DNA from: Chloroflexota bacterium | GTDB taxonomy: Bacteria; Chloroflexota; Limnocylindria; Limnocylindrales; CSP1-4 | Assembly: GCA_017853275.1 (NCBI GenBank) | Contig: JAFMJV010000011.1 | Span: forward strand, 1 to 62,540 | DNA length: 62,540 bases | Reading direction: 5' to 3' | Translations under genes and position numbers: made by a program | In this document: piece after piece, positions 61,344 through 62,540 of the stretch | Layout: the number at the start of each line of letters is the position of its first letter | How positions within the stretch are numbered: the first letter of the stretch is position 1 | Notes under the pieces: model-generated | Seen by the model: only the letters and a program-made list of their open reading frames with translations | Databases searched by the model: none | What the model was told of the DNA's origin: nothing

Positions 61344-61519
61344 GCGCCGGGAACGCGCCCGTCCGGATCGCGCCGGCCGTGGCGGCACGCCTGGACGCGG
61401 ACCGGATCGGCTGGCTCACCACGGTCAGCCCGGAAGGGATGCCGCAGGCCTCGCCCGTCTGGTACCTCCGCGAGGAGGACCGGATCGTCATCACCCCCAC
61501 GCGGGTCCGCGCCTGGTAG
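61340..61519 (+). pseudogene. Truncated pyridoxamine-phosphate oxidase-like (PPOX/F420) gene
   Basis: From GTG 61340 (GTGA overlap with DUF4177) the frame encodes 59 residues: RLDADRIGWLTTVSPEGMPQ and ASPVWYLREEDRIVI are the first two to three strands of the split-barrel FMN/F420-binding PPOX fold, which normally runs about 130 residues. It then ends in TAG at 61519 and the remaining 44 nt before ettA do not continue the family in any frame. The 3' part appears deleted, so it is likely a remnant. Confidence 0.6.
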
Positions 61520-61551
61520 CGGGCGCGTCACGCGCCCCACCCGGAAGCAGG

Positions 61552-61557
61552 TACCCT
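61552..61557 (+). promoter_or_regulatory. -10 element of ettA (leaderless type)
   Basis: TACCCT ends 6 nt before the ATG at 61564, matching the other leaderless-type starts in the window. Confidence 0.5.
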
Positions 61558-61563
61558 CTCTCC

Positions 61564-62540
61564 ATGCCCGCCGAGTTCATCTACACCTGCTACAAGCTCG
61601 CCCGCCACTACCCACCGGACCGGACGGTCCTGGAGGACATCTCCCTCTCCTTCTACCCCGGCGCCAAGATCGGCGTCATCGGCTCCAACGGGGCCGGAAA
61701 GTCGAGCCTCCTCCGGATCATGGCGGGGCTCGATGACGGCTTCGTGGGCGATGCCCGCCTCACCCCCGGGTTCACCGTCGGCTACCTCCCCCAGGAGCCC
61801 CAGCTCGACCCGGCGAAGGACGTGCGCGAGAACGTCATGGATGGCGTCCGACCCGTGCAGGACCTCCTCGACCGCTACAACGCGGTGATGGCGAAGTGGG
61901 CGGAGCCGGATGCGGACTACGACGCGATCGGTGCCGAGCAGAGCGACCTCGAGGCAAGGATCGAGGCGGCCGACGCCTGGAACCTGGAGCGGAACGTGGA
62001 GATCGCGATGGACGCGCTCCGCTGCCCTCCGGATGACGCCGCCGTGGATACCCTCTCGGGTGGCGAGCGGCGCCGCGTGGCGCTCTGCCGGCTCCTCCTC
62101 CAGCACCCCGACCTGCTCCTCCTGGACGAGCCCACGAACCACCTGGATGCCGAATCGGTGGACTGGCTGGAGCACTTCCTCCAGGAGTACACGGGCACGG
62201 TCATCGCGATCACCCACGATCGCTACTTCCTGGACAACGTGGCGCAGTGGATCCTGGAGCTCGACCGCGGGCGCGGGATCCCCTTCTCGGGGAACTACTC
62301 CAGCTGGCTCGAGCAGAAGCTCGCCCGGATGGCCGTGGAGCAGAAGAGCGCGGATGCGCGCCAGCGCACGCTTGCCCGCGAGCTCGACTGGGTCCGTCTC
62401 TCGCCCAAGGCCCGCCAGGCCAAGGGGAAGGCGCGCCTCACCGCCTACGAGCAGCTGATGGCGCAGGCGCAGGACGAGAAGGTCGTGGCCAGGGAGCTGG
62501 AGATCGCGATCCCCCCGGGACCGCGCCTCGGCGAGACGGT
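61564..62540 (+). CDS. ettA: ABC-F translational throttle protein EttA (5' part, cut by window edge)
   Basis: ABC-F ATPase that binds the ribosomal E site and gates entry into elongation at low energy. The visible 325 residues start MPAEFIYTCYKLARHYPP, with Walker A IGSNGAGKSS, YLPQEPQLDP, signature TLSGGERRRVALC, Walker B LLLLDEPTNHLDAESV and the linker after the first ABC domain (YSSWLEQKLARMAVEQK onward). The arm region and TCYKL start match EttA rather than other ABC-F types. The second ABC domain lies beyond the window. Confidence 0.95.
   Translation, partial: MPAEFIYTCYKLARHYPPDRTVLEDISLSFYPGAKIGVIGSNGAGKSSLLRIMAGLDDGFVGDARLTPGFTVGYLPQEPQLDPAKDVRENVMDGVRPVQDLLDRYNAVMAKWAEPDADYDAIGAEQSDLEARIEAADAWNLERNVEIAMDALRCPPDDAAVDTLSGGERRRVALCRLLLQHPDLLLLDEPTNHLDAESVDWLEHFLQEYTGTVIAITHDRYFLDNVAQWILELDRGRGIPFSGNYSSWLEQKLARMAVEQKSADARQRTLARELDWVRLSPKARQAKGKARLTAYEQLMAQAQDEKVVARELEIAIPPGPRLGET

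Noticed and set aside
1-62540. CRISPR array, insertion sequence, prophage or integrated element
   Set aside because: No direct repeats with regular spacers, transposase, integrase or attachment-like duplication was seen; gene content and codon use are uniform core chromosome.

Overview
The window is dense bacterial chromosome of very high GC (about 70% by eye), with a strong G/C preference at third codon positions, almost no intergenic space and many start codons fused to the preceding stop. The gene set (RNase Y plus its YmdB partner, MutS2, YebC-RuvC-RuvA, a TrpR/YerC-type regulator, a Gram-positive type LexA box, leaderless-type promoters) fits a high-GC member of the Chloroflexota better than an actinobacterium, which would rarely carry RNase Y. 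This placement is inference. No rRNA, mobile element, CRISPR array or phage gene was seen; one tRNA gene is present.

Layout. 1-18624 (minus strand): an MFS transporter cut by the window edge, hflX, miaA, miaB, a PHP phosphoesterase, a YmdB-like phosphodiesterase and rny (RNA modification, GTPase and RNA decay); a three-gene sugar-acid-like cluster (SMP-30 lactonase, beta-hydroxyacid dehydrogenase, small P-loop kinase); recA-recX and a 52-residue basic protein; then yebC-ruvC-ruvA and a separate ruvB-ABC transporter-tgt unit with its own promoter and two LexA-like boxes. 18728-27951: an EF-G-like GTPase, then histidine biosynthesis. hisA is on the minus strand and diverges from yerC-hisG-hisC-hisB-hisH-hisF-hisIE; a palindrome lies in the shared promoter region. 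tyrS is convergent with the his operon. 28039-43386: a class A penicillin-binding protein (plus), then on the minus strand tRNA-Val, thrS, a lipoprotein and the translation/repair operon infC-rpmI-rplT-pheS-pheT-cvpA-mpg-mutS2.

43479-49075 (plus): a five-gene overlapping operon of a small unknown protein, galK, galT, glpD and glpK, which together would consume galactose and glycerol and may serve a galactosyl-glycerol substrate. 49150-59886 (minus): a secreted DUF4397 protein downstream of a seven-gene operon for peptide/amide handling (membrane-anchored solute-binding protein, secreted metallopeptidase, TldD, TldE, MFS, asparaginase, YtcJ-like amidohydrolase). 59955-62540: a membrane protein, a CDGSH Fe-S protein, DUF4177, a truncated PPOX gene and the start of ettA.

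Three themes cut across the window: more than twenty ATGA/GTGA start-stop overlaps; three of five convergent gene pairs ending in one shared CTAG; and several transcription units with a TANNNT hexamer only 6-7 nt before the start codon, as expected for leaderless mRNAs. Two essential genes, miaA and infC, appear to start at CTG.
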